Source: Croceimicrobium sp965228705 | Lineage (GTDB): Bacteria > Bacteroidota > Bacteroidia > Flavobacteriales > Schleiferiaceae | Reading direction: 5' to 3' | DNA: 64,000 bases | Assembly: GCF_965228705.1 (NCBI RefSeq) | Contig: NZ_OZ245832.1 | Coordinates: 2,666,001 to 2,730,000, forward strand | In this document: positions 35,338 to 42,674 of the stretch, in pieces | Numbering within the stretch: position 1 is the first letter of the stretch | How the letters are laid out: every line of letters begins with the position of its first letter | Notes under the pieces: model-generated | What the model saw: only the letters and a program-made list of their open reading frames with translations | What the model was told of the DNA's origin: nothing | Database searches by the model: none | Translations under genes and position numbers: made by a program

Positions 35338-35446
35338 TCCTCGATTAAAGTCCGTTCCCGAATATTTATTCGTTTTCAGACTTTTCTGTAGTAAAAGTTT
35401 AGGCTAATCTCCAACAAAAAGCTACAGAGTAAAAGGCTTGAAGTCC

Positions 35447-35608
35447 CTTACTTTGATTCCATCAAACACCTCTCCTGATGGAATCTGCGGATGAAAGTTA
35501 TTTAGGGGGTAAAGAACAAAACATCTCAGATGAACTGTAATGGTTCGAGGTGTTTGATTTGTATGAGTAAGTACAGGCAGGGAGTTCAATAAGCTCCCTG
35601 TTTTTTTT
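35447..35608 (+). ncRNA. Structured small RNA candidate with its own terminator
   Basis: The 365-base gap between lysS and the next gene contains a perfect 12-bp long-range stem (ATCAAACACCTC at 35461-35472 with GAGGTGTTTGAT at 35547-35558). It is extended outward by CTTACT/AGTAAG (35447-35452, 35566-35571) across an 8/7 internal loop. Inside are small hairpins (GAAC/GTTC at 35532-35546; CATC/GATG at 35523-35533). TTCCATCA/TGATGGAA (35457-35464, 35476-35483) can form instead of the long stem. A strong terminator follows. It could be a 6S-like RNA, another regulatory RNA, or a leader of the downstream genes. It is not protein-coding as far as I can see. Confidence 0.6.
35578..35608 (+). terminator. 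Terminator closing the small RNA candidate
   Basis: CAGGGAG (35578-35584) pairs with CTCCCTG (35594-35600), followed by eight Ts. No open reading frame ends just upstream. Confidence 0.92.
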
Positions 35609-35676
35609 CGAATTCCCGATAATCGATATTAGTAGGACTTTAAGCTTAGGATTTTTATTCCTGTACTTTTCTTTAA

Positions 35677-35684
35677 TACTTTCG
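35677..35684 (+). promoter_or_regulatory. -7-like element upstream of the second efflux region
   Basis: TACTTTCG matches TAnnTTTG at all but one base. It lies 18 bases before the TTG start of the small gene that precedes the adaptor gene. Confidence 0.4.
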
Positions 35685-35702
35685 CGCCGTAATTCTCATG
35701 CT

Positions 35703-36098
35703 TTGAAAAGAGCTTTTGGACGGATACTCTTCTTATTAACTGGACTCTCTCTACTGGGCGAGCTCGGTCTGTCCCTTGCCCTGGCTCATTTTAGCGGTAC
35801 CGGAAACACAGTAGAATCAGAGCTGCTTCTGATTGAAAAAACGGATTCGGGTTTCATTCAAAAGCTAGATAAGGAGAATAGTTTTCATGCCTTATTCCAA
35901 AGCTTAACCTCCGAAAACGAATCTGAAGAAGATTTACTGGACTGGAGCCTTTTTGACTGGCCCCAACATCTAGAAGAATTCCTATACGGCATCGGCGAAG
36001 AGCATTGCAGCCTTCTCGAAAGCCCAGTTTCATTCAGTAGAGATATTCCTCTCTATTTGCAATTCTGCAGCTTAAAAATTCCATCTGCCAGGATTTAA
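35703..36098 (+). CDS. Small secreted or membrane-anchored protein of unknown function
   Basis: 131 residues from a TTG start; the nearby ATG at 35698 is in another frame and ends at once. An N-terminal hydrophobic helix (RILFLLTGLSLLGELGLSLALAHF, about residues 7-30) is followed by an acidic domain with two late cysteines. I do not recognise the family. It lies 122 bases before the RND adaptor on the same strand and may be a periplasmic accessory or sensor of that system; this is inference from position only. Confidence 0.55.
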   Translation: MKRAFGRILFLLTGLSLLGELGLSLALAHFSGTGNTVESELLLIEKTDSGFIQKLDKENSFHALFQSLTSENESEEDLLDWSLFDWPQHLEEFLYGIGEEHCSLLESPVSFSRDIPLYLQFCSLKIPSARI

Positions 36099-36220
36099 TC
36101 ATTTTGAAAACGGAGCTCCGGACTCCCTTTTGCGTTCTGCCTAAAAAGCACCGGATCGGAATAAAAATCGATTGATTCTTATTTCAACCCCATCCATTAT
36201 TCAATTCAAAAATTCTCAAA

Positions 36221-37303
36221 ATGAGACGAATCATTGGCTTCGGAATCCTGGCCTTAAGCATTTTAAGCGCCTGCGAATCTGAGCATTCTGAAAACCACCA
36301 TTCTGAAACTGTCTTTACTGCCACCACGGCATTGCGAGTAGACACCGCACTTTCCAAAGAATACGTAAGTCAAATTCACTCCATCCGTCACATCGAATTG
36401 CGGGCCCTCGAAAGAGGTTATTTACAGCACATCTATGTGGATGAGGGTGATCAAGTAAAAGAAGGGCAATTGCTGTTCCGCATTATGCCCAATATCTACA
36501 AAGCCGAATTGGAGAAATCCAAAGCGGAGGCCGAACTCGCGCGCATCGAATACGAGAACACCAAATCTCTAGCCGATCGCGACGTGGTTTCTTCGGCCGA
36601 ATTAGCCATGGCCAAAGCCCGCTACACCAAAGCCAAAGCGGAGCTTTCATTGGCTGAAACTCATATGTCCTTCACCGAAATTAAAGCGCCTTTTGGTGGG
36701 ATTATCGACCGCTTCCACGTTCGAGAAGGTAGCTTAATCGACGAAGGTGAATTGCTGAGCACCCTTTCCGATAACAGCGAAATGTGGGTATACTTTAATG
36801 TACCTGAAGCCGAGTACCTCGACTATCAGGAGCGCTTAAGAGAAGAGCACATCCTACCCGTTCAATTACGAATGGCGAATGATCGCATCTTCCAACATGA
36901 AGGAAAAGTAAGTGCGATTGAGGCCGATTTCGATAATGAGACTGGAAACATTCCTTTCCGGGCCACTTTCCCAAACCCAACCGGATTGCTACGCCACGGT
37001 GAAACCGGGAATATCATTATGCAAGACAAGCTCGAAAGCGCTTTGATCATTCCTCAAAAAGCCACTTTCGAAATTCTCGATAAACACTATGTTTTCGTGA
37101 TCGACGAAGAGCATGTGGTACATCTGCGTGAGCTTAAAGTGGCACATGAACTGGAAGACCTCTACCTCATTTCAGGTGGCTTGCTGGAAGGTGAGCACAT
37201 CTTATTAGAAGGACTCCGAAAAGTGCGTAATGGCGATCATATCAATTTCGAATTGAAGGATCCCAAAGCCGTTTGGAAAGAATTGAAACTGTACGCCGAA
37301 TAA
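36221..37303 (+). CDS. RND efflux periplasmic adaptor lipoprotein
   Basis: 360 residues. A lipoprotein signal (LSILSAC, Cys19) is followed by a His/Glu-rich stretch (ESEHSENHHSE), the lipoyl half-motifs (LRALERGYLQHIYVDEGDQVKEGQ and IKAPFGGIIDRFHVREGSLIDEG), and an alpha-hairpin between them. It is AcrA/MexA-like. The permease starts 12 bases downstream. The His-rich start could hint at metal contact, but it is too short to be sure. Confidence 0.93.
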   Translation: MRRIIGFGILALSILSACESEHSENHHSETVFTATTALRVDTALSKEYVSQIHSIRHIELRALERGYLQHIYVDEGDQVKEGQLLFRIMPNIYKAELEKSKAEAELARIEYENTKSLADRDVVSSAELAMAKARYTKAKAELSLAETHMSFTEIKAPFGGIIDRFHVREGSLIDEGELLSTLSDNSEMWVYFNVPEAEYLDYQERLREEHILPVQLRMANDRIFQHEGKVSAIEADFDNETGNIPFRATFPNPTGLLRHGETGNIIMQDKLESALIIPQKATFEILDKHYVFVIDEEHVVHLRELKVAHELEDLYLISGGLLEGEHILLEGLRKVRNGDHINFELKDPKAVWKELKLYAE

Positions 37304-37315
37304 ATTTCAGCCATC

Positions 37316-40300
37316 ATGTTTAAGCAATTCATTCGCCGACCTGTACTGTCGATCAGTATTTCGTTGGTAATCATATTCATGGGAGTGCTGGCCATTCAGT
37401 CTCTACCCATCTCTCAGTTCCCCTCCATTGCCCCTCCACGGGTAAATATCTTTATCGCCTATCCCGGTGCCAGTGCAGATGTATTGGTGAAGTCGGTACT
37501 TATTCCGCTCGAAAAGTCCATTAACGGTACACCGGGAATGAACTATATGACCTCCGATGCCACATCGGCTGGTGAGGCCACCATTCAGGTAGTTTTTGAT
37601 TTGGGCACCGATCCTAACCAGGCGGTAGTAAGTGTTAAAAACCGTATTGAGCAGGTTACCAACCGACTGCCGCCATTGGTACAAAGGGAAGGTATTATCG
37701 TAAGTCGATCCCAACCCAATATGCTGATGTATGTGAACCTCTACAGTGAGGATGAAAGGGCCGATCAAAAATTCCTCTACAATTACGCCAGTGTAAACAT
37801 CCTCCCCGAGCTGAAACGCTTGAAGGGGGTTGGGCAAGCAAAAATTCTCGGTAGTCGGCAATATGCCATGCGCATCTGGTTAAAACCGGATCGGATGCGA
37901 GCCTATAATGTGTCTACTGAAGAAGTTATGGAGGCCCTGTCCGAACAAAGCGTAATCGGCTCTCCCGGCCGGATTGGTCGGAGCTCAGGTAAAACTTCCC
38001 AATCTTTGGAATATGTACTTACCTATCCCGGGCGATACAATGAGCCCGAACAATATGAGGATGTAATTATCCGCGCCAATGCTGAGGGTGAAATCCTGCA
38101 TTTAAAAGACATCGCCGAAGTTGAATTTGGTAGTGAGTTTTACGATATCTATTCCAATCTCGACAACCGCCCATCTGCGGCTATTACCCTTAAACAAACC
38201 TATGGTAGTAATGCCTCCAAGGTTATTGAAGAGGTAAAAGAAAAACTGGAGGAACTCAAAATTGAGAACTTCCCTCCGGGAATGGATTATGAAATTAGCT
38301 ACGACGTATCAGGCTTCCTCGATGCCTCTATCGAAAAGGTGCTGCATACCCTGGGCGAAGCTTTCGTTCTGGTAGCTTTTGTGGTATTCCTCTTCCTGGG
38401 TGATTGGCGTTCTACCTTAATTCCCACTCTGGCGGTACCCGTATCCCTTATCGGTACCTTCATATTTATGCAGGCTTTTGGCCTTACGATTAACCTCATC
38501 ACCCTCTTTGCTTTGGTATTGGCCATTGGTATTGTGGTGGATGATGCAATCGTAGTGGTAGAAGCGGTGCACGCCAAAATGCACGACTTCCCGGAACTGA
38601 ACCCCTTCCGAGCAGTAAAGCTGGTACTGAATGAGATTAGCGGTGCTGTTATCGCCATTACCCTATTGATGGCCGCGGTATTCGTACCGGTAGCCTTTAT
38701 GTCGGGTCCGGTAGGTATTTTCTACCGCCAGTTCTCCATCACCATGGCCACGGCGATTATCCTTTCCGGGGTAGTAGCGCTTACCCTTACTCCGGTATTG
38801 AGTGCCATGATCTTGAAGAACAACCACGGTAAGGTGCGCAAGATGAATATTTTGGAACGCGGTCTGGATGCCTTTAATAATGCCTTCGATCGCCTTACCG
38901 GCAAATACGCTGCCTTGCTGAAGAAAATTGTAAACCGTCGTTTGGTAACCTTCGGCATGCTGCTGGCCTTTGGGGTTGGTATTATTGGCGTGAGCAATAT
39001 TCTTCCGGCTGGTTTTATCCCTAGTGAAGACCAGGGGATGATCTATGCTATTATCCAAACCCCTCCCGGATCTACTTTGGAACGTACCAATGATATCTCG
39101 CGCCAATTACAGGAAATTGCCGAAGAAATTGACGGGATTCAATCCGTTTCGGCTTTGGCCGGATATGAGGTACTTACCGAAGGTCGGGGTTCCAATGCCG
39201 GTACCTGTTTGATTAACCTCAAACCCTGGTCGGCACGGAAAGAAAACGTGTGGGAAATTATCGAAGAGCTGGAGCTAGAAGCCCATAAAATACCGGGCGC
39301 TACCATCGAATTTTTCCAACCCCCTGCAGTACCGGGCTATGGTGCCGCCGGTGGTTTTGCCCTGCGACTTTTAGATAAAACCAATAGTGGCGATTATAAG
39401 GCCTTTGAGAAGGTGAACGATGAGTTTATGGCCAAACTTTATGAGCGGCCCGAGCTTAGCGGTCTCTTTACCTTCTTCGCCGCCAACTACCCGCAATACG
39501 AACTGGAAATCGACAACCAGGCTGCCATGCAAAAAGGGGTATCCATCGGTAAGGCCATGGATAACCTGGGAATTTTAATCGGTAGTACCTACGAACAAGG
39601 TTTCATCCGCTTCGGAAGTTTCTACAAGGTTTATGTGCAAGCGGCACCCGAATACCGTCGTTTGCCGGAAGACTTGATGAAGCTCTATGTGAAAAACGAT
39701 CGGGATGAAATGGTGCCCTATTCTTCCTTTATGAAAGTGAAGAAAACGCAGGGTTTGAATGAGATCACCCGATTTAATATGTATACCTCATCCGCCATTA
39801 ACGGTGCTCCTGCCGATGGTTACAGTAGTGGTGAGGCCATTGCCGCCATTCAAGAAGTGGCTAAAGAGCTACCACGCGGATTTGATATCGACTGGATCGG
39901 TTTATCCCGCGATGAGGTAAAAAGGGGTAATGAAGCACTGTACATCTTCCTAGTGGTACTCGGTTTCGTGTACTTAGTACTGGCAGCTCAGTACGAGAGC
40001 TTTATCCTGCCATTAGCAGTAATCTTCTCTTTACCGGCCGGGGTATTTGGTTCCTTCCTCTTGCTTAAAACCTTGGGATTGGCCAATGATATCTACGCGC
40101 AGGTGGGATTGGTAATGCTGGTAGGTCTCTTGGGTAAAAACGCGGTACTGATCGTAGAATTTGCGGTACAGAAAAACCAGCAAGGTCTAAGCGTATTAGA
40201 AGCGGCTATTGAAGGCGCGAGAGTTCGTTTCCGCCCCATTTTAATGACCTCCTTCGCCTTTATCGCGGGTTTGATTCCACTGGTAATGGCCCATGGCCCT

Positions 40301-40498
40301 GGTGCCGTTGGTAACCGTACCATTGGTGCTTCCGCTCTGGGTGGTATGTTGTTCGGCACCCTCTTCGGGGTGATTATCGTGCCTGGACTCTACTACATAT
40401 TTGGTAGCCTGGCCGAAGGTAAAAGCCTGATTAAGGATGAGGATAACCGCCCTTATACCGAGAGTTATACGATCGAAACGGATGAATCAGAATCTTAA
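37316..40498 (+). CDS. RND multidrug efflux permease, AcrB-like (HAE-1)
   Basis: 1060 residues, the normal HAE-1 length. The opening MFKQFIRRPVLSISISLVI, the periplasmic segment FPSIAPPRVNIFIAYPGASA, the helix 4 motif GIVVDDAIVVVEAV with the paired aspartates, and GLLGKNAVLIVEFA in helix 10 are all typical. It is proton-driven and exports drugs or other amphiphiles. It lies between the adaptor and a NodT-type channel, a complete tripartite pump. It is of a different subfamily from the 23211-26627 pump. Confidence 0.95.
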   Translation: MFKQFIRRPVLSISISLVIIFMGVLAIQSLPISQFPSIAPPRVNIFIAYPGASADVLVKSVLIPLEKSINGTPGMNYMTSDATSAGEATIQVVFDLGTDPNQAVVSVKNRIEQVTNRLPPLVQREGIIVSRSQPNMLMYVNLYSEDERADQKFLYNYASVNILPELKRLKGVGQAKILGSRQYAMRIWLKPDRMRAYNVSTEEVMEALSEQSVIGSPGRIGRSSGKTSQSLEYVLTYPGRYNEPEQYEDVIIRANAEGEILHLKDIAEVEFGSEFYDIYSNLDNRPSAAITLKQTYGSNASKVIEEVKEKLEELKIENFPPGMDYEISYDVSGFLDASIEKVLHTLGEAFVLVAFVVFLFLGDWRSTLIPTLAVPVSLIGTFIFMQAFGLTINLITLFALVLAIGIVVDDAIVVVEAVHAKMHDFPELNPFRAVKLVLNEISGAVIAITLLMAAVFVPVAFMSGPVGIFYRQFSITMATAIILSGVVALTLTPVLSAMILKNNHGKVRKMNILERGLDAFNNAFDRLTGKYAALLKKIVNRRLVTFGMLLAFGVGIIGVSNILPAGFIPSEDQGMIYAIIQTPPGSTLERTNDISRQLQEIAEEIDGIQSVSALAGYEVLTEGRGSNAGTCLINLKPWSARKENVWEIIEELELEAHKIPGATIEFFQPPAVPGYGAAGGFALRLLDKTNSGDYKAFEKVNDEFMAKLYERPELSGLFTFFAANYPQYELEIDNQAAMQKGVSIGKAMDNLGILIGSTYEQGFIRFGSFYKVYVQAAPEYRRLPEDLMKLYVKNDRDEMVPYSSFMKVKKTQGLNEITRFNMYTSSAINGAPADGYSSGEAIAAIQEVAKELPRGFDIDWIGLSRDEVKRGNEALYIFLVVLGFVYLVLAAQYESFILPLAVIFSLPAGVFGSFLLLKTLGLANDIYAQVGLVMLVGLLGKNAVLIVEFAVQKNQQGLSVLEAAIEGARVRFRPILMTSFAFIAGLIPLVMAHGPGAVGNRTIGASALGGMLFGTLFGVIIVPGLYYIFGSLAEGKSLIKDEDNRPYTESYTIETDESES

Positions 40499-40516
40499 GC
40501 CCTAAGAATTAAGATC

Positions 40517-41944
40517 ATGAAAAATACAGCAAAACGAATCCTAGTTCTCAGCTTACCGGCTCTACTGCTATTTAGCTGTGCCCCCGTGCATGAGCTAAAA
40601 GAAGAGAACCGGACAGTACCTGAAAATTTTCAGGCTGAGACCGATACCCTGAACAGCGCCCAAATTGCTTGGCGCGAATTTTTCCAGGATAGCAATTTGG
40701 TAGCTCTGATTGATACCGCTTTAAAGTACAATCAGGAATTCAATATCAATCTCCAGGAAATGGCGCGCCGCAATAACGAAATCCTAGCCCGTAAGGGGGA
40801 ATACCTTCCCTTTGCTGGCGTGCAGGCCGGAGCCGGAGTAGACAAAACCGCTCGTTATACCCCACTGGGAGCTAATGAGGCAACTACTGATATTGCTCCC
40901 GGACGCGCTATGCCGGATCCGGTGCCCGATTTACTTTTCGGGGCCACCGCCTCCTGGGAAATTGATATCTGGCACAAATTGCATGATGCGAAAGATGCCG
41001 CCGTTGCCGAATATATGGCCAGCATCGAAGGGCGTCACTTTATGCAAACTGAGCTTATCGCTGAAATCGCCTCCAGCTATTATGAGCTATTGGCATTGGA
41101 TAATCAGCTTAAAATTCTGGATCGCAACATCGCCCTCCAGAATAATGCTCTGGAAATTGTGAAGCTTCAAAAAATCGCCTCCAAGGTGAATGAGTTGGCG
41201 GTACGTCGATTTGAAGCTCAGGTACTCCGCACTAAGAGTCTTCGCTTTGGCGTGCTTCAGCAAATTCGGGAAACCGAAAACAAATTGCACTTCCTCTTAG
41301 GTTCCTACCCCGGACCGATCCGCCGTAGCTCTGAGGAACTCCTCAATATTAAGCCCGCCGAAATTCATTATGGTAAACCGGTAGACCTATTGGCAAATCG
41401 TCCCGATATCCGCGAAGCAGAGCGTGAATTAGAAGCGGCTGAACTACAAGTGAAAGTAGCCAGAGCCCAATTCTATCCTTCCTTAGATTTGAGTGCAGGC
41501 TTAGGCATGCAGGCTTTTAATGCCAGTTACCTGATAACCGGTCCGGAGTCTATGCTTTACAATTTGGCTGGCGATTTAAGTGCCCCCCTTATAAACCGAA
41601 GAGCACTTAAGGCCTCCTATGCCAATGCATCGGCCACCCAAATTGAAATGGCTTATCGCTATGAAATGCAGTTGCTGCAAGCCTATCTTGAGGTTTCGAA
41701 CCAGGTTTCGAAGATTACCAATCTCAATGAGAGCTTAAAATTCCAATCACTGGAAGTGGATGCCTTGAACGAATCGATTACCATTTCCAATGATTTGTTT
41801 AAATCGGCTCGCGCTGATTATATGGAGGTATTAATGACTCAACGCGATGCGCTGGAGTCCAAGTTTGAATTAATAGAAACGAAGAAAGAACAATTAATCG
41901 CTCAGGTGGTGCTATACCAAACCCTGGGTGGAGGATGGCAATAA
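40517..41944 (+). CDS. Outer-membrane efflux lipoprotein, NodT/OprM-type
   Basis: 475 residues. A lipoprotein signal (LLLFSCAPVHE, Cys21) is followed by two outer-membrane-factor repeats with conserved segments such as DLLANRPDIREAERELEAAELQVKVARAQFYPSLDLSAGLG (shown from about residue 293). It forms the duct of the second pump and follows the permease by 18 bases. A terminator closes the operon. Confidence 0.94.
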   Translation: MKNTAKRILVLSLPALLLFSCAPVHELKEENRTVPENFQAETDTLNSAQIAWREFFQDSNLVALIDTALKYNQEFNINLQEMARRNNEILARKGEYLPFAGVQAGAGVDKTARYTPLGANEATTDIAPGRAMPDPVPDLLFGATASWEIDIWHKLHDAKDAAVAEYMASIEGRHFMQTELIAEIASSYYELLALDNQLKILDRNIALQNNALEIVKLQKIASKVNELAVRRFEAQVLRTKSLRFGVLQQIRETENKLHFLLGSYPGPIRRSSEELLNIKPAEIHYGKPVDLLANRPDIREAERELEAAELQVKVARAQFYPSLDLSAGLGMQAFNASYLITGPESMLYNLAGDLSAPLINRRALKASYANASATQIEMAYRYEMQLLQAYLEVSNQVSKITNLNESLKFQSLEVDALNESITISNDLFKSARADYMEVLMTQRDALESKFELIETKKEQLIAQVVLYQTLGGGWQ

Positions 41945-41966
41945 GTCATAATTGTTTGGATGGGGG

Positions 41967-42005
41967 ACCCCGGGAGCTGAGCCATTGGTATCTTCCGGGG
42001 TTTTT
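41967..42005 (+). terminator. Terminator of the second RND efflux operon
   Basis: CCCCGGGAG (41968-41976) pairs with CTTCCGGGG (41992-42000) with one mismatch, followed by TTTTT. It lies inside the longest possible frame of the next gene, so the real start of that gene must be downstream. Confidence 0.8.
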
Positions 42006-42023
42006 CACTTTCTTGGCGAAGAT

Positions 42024-42569
42024 TTGCAGAGGACCGAAATCATACCCAAAATTGCAGGCCTATTCCTGGTCTTTTTACTGCTGTTTCACATCGGTGGGAA
42101 TGGTCTTTTTTTCCAAATTCAGCGCCAGCAAATCCGCAGAGCGGTTAAGACTCGGATAAAAACCGGGGTTCCGCAAAAGGAACTGCATGCCCTTAAAATC
42201 AACGACGAAAATGCCCGAGAATTTCACTGGGTAAATGACCATGAACTGCGTTATAATGGCAGCATGTACGATGTTGTACGCGAAGAAAATCGCCCCTCAG
42301 AACGCATTCTTTGGTGTATCGAAGACCGTGAAGAAGAAGCGCTCTTTGTACAGCTCGACCAAATCTGTCGCCTGCAATACCATTCTGGGCCCGCCAAAGA
42401 GGAACGTCAAATGGCCCAATTAATGCTCAGCGACCTCTTTCTAATCTTCTCAGGCGAAAGCCTCAAGTATCAACTGGATTCTAAGCTCCACCCATCTTTG
42501 CCTGGAGCTTTTCCCTTATTGGAGAAATACTTAGGGGTCGAAACTCCACCTCCTGAATTTCCGGCCTAA
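42024..42569 (+). CDS. Small membrane-anchored Bacteroidota protein, unknown function
   Basis: 181 residues from a TTG at 42024, chosen because the frame upstream runs through a terminator. A single membrane helix (IAGLFLVFLLLFHIGGNGLFF) is followed by a soluble part with FHWVNDHELRYNGSMYDVVRE. I recall this W-x5-(E/L)RYNGxMYDVVR pattern from many Bacteroidota proteins of unknown function. It lies between the efflux operon and the TonB-dependent receptor, and the start is uncertain. Confidence 0.65.
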   Translation: MQRTEIIPKIAGLFLVFLLLFHIGGNGLFFQIQRQQIRRAVKTRIKTGVPQKELHALKINDENAREFHWVNDHELRYNGSMYDVVREENRPSERILWCIEDREEEALFVQLDQICRLQYHSGPAKEERQMAQLMLSDLFLIFSGESLKYQLDSKLHPSLPGAFPLLEKYLGVETPPPEFPA

Positions 42570-42674
42570 ATATCCGCCTTAACGCGAATCTGTTTCCGTT
42601 TTTCCAATAATCGCCCTTGGAAAAGGGCAAGGCTTGCTATGGCTATATGCCTGCGAGTCTTAAAAAATGAATCA

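Noticed and set aside
35541..35552. GGTTCGAG resembling a tRNA T-loop
   Set aside because: No acceptor or D-arm pairing was found around it, and the bases are better explained by the long-range stem of the RNA candidate.
36110..36135. GGAG/CTCC hairpin with TTTT between the small acidic gene and the adaptor
   Set aside because: The stem is only 4 bp and the T run is short; too weak to call a terminator.
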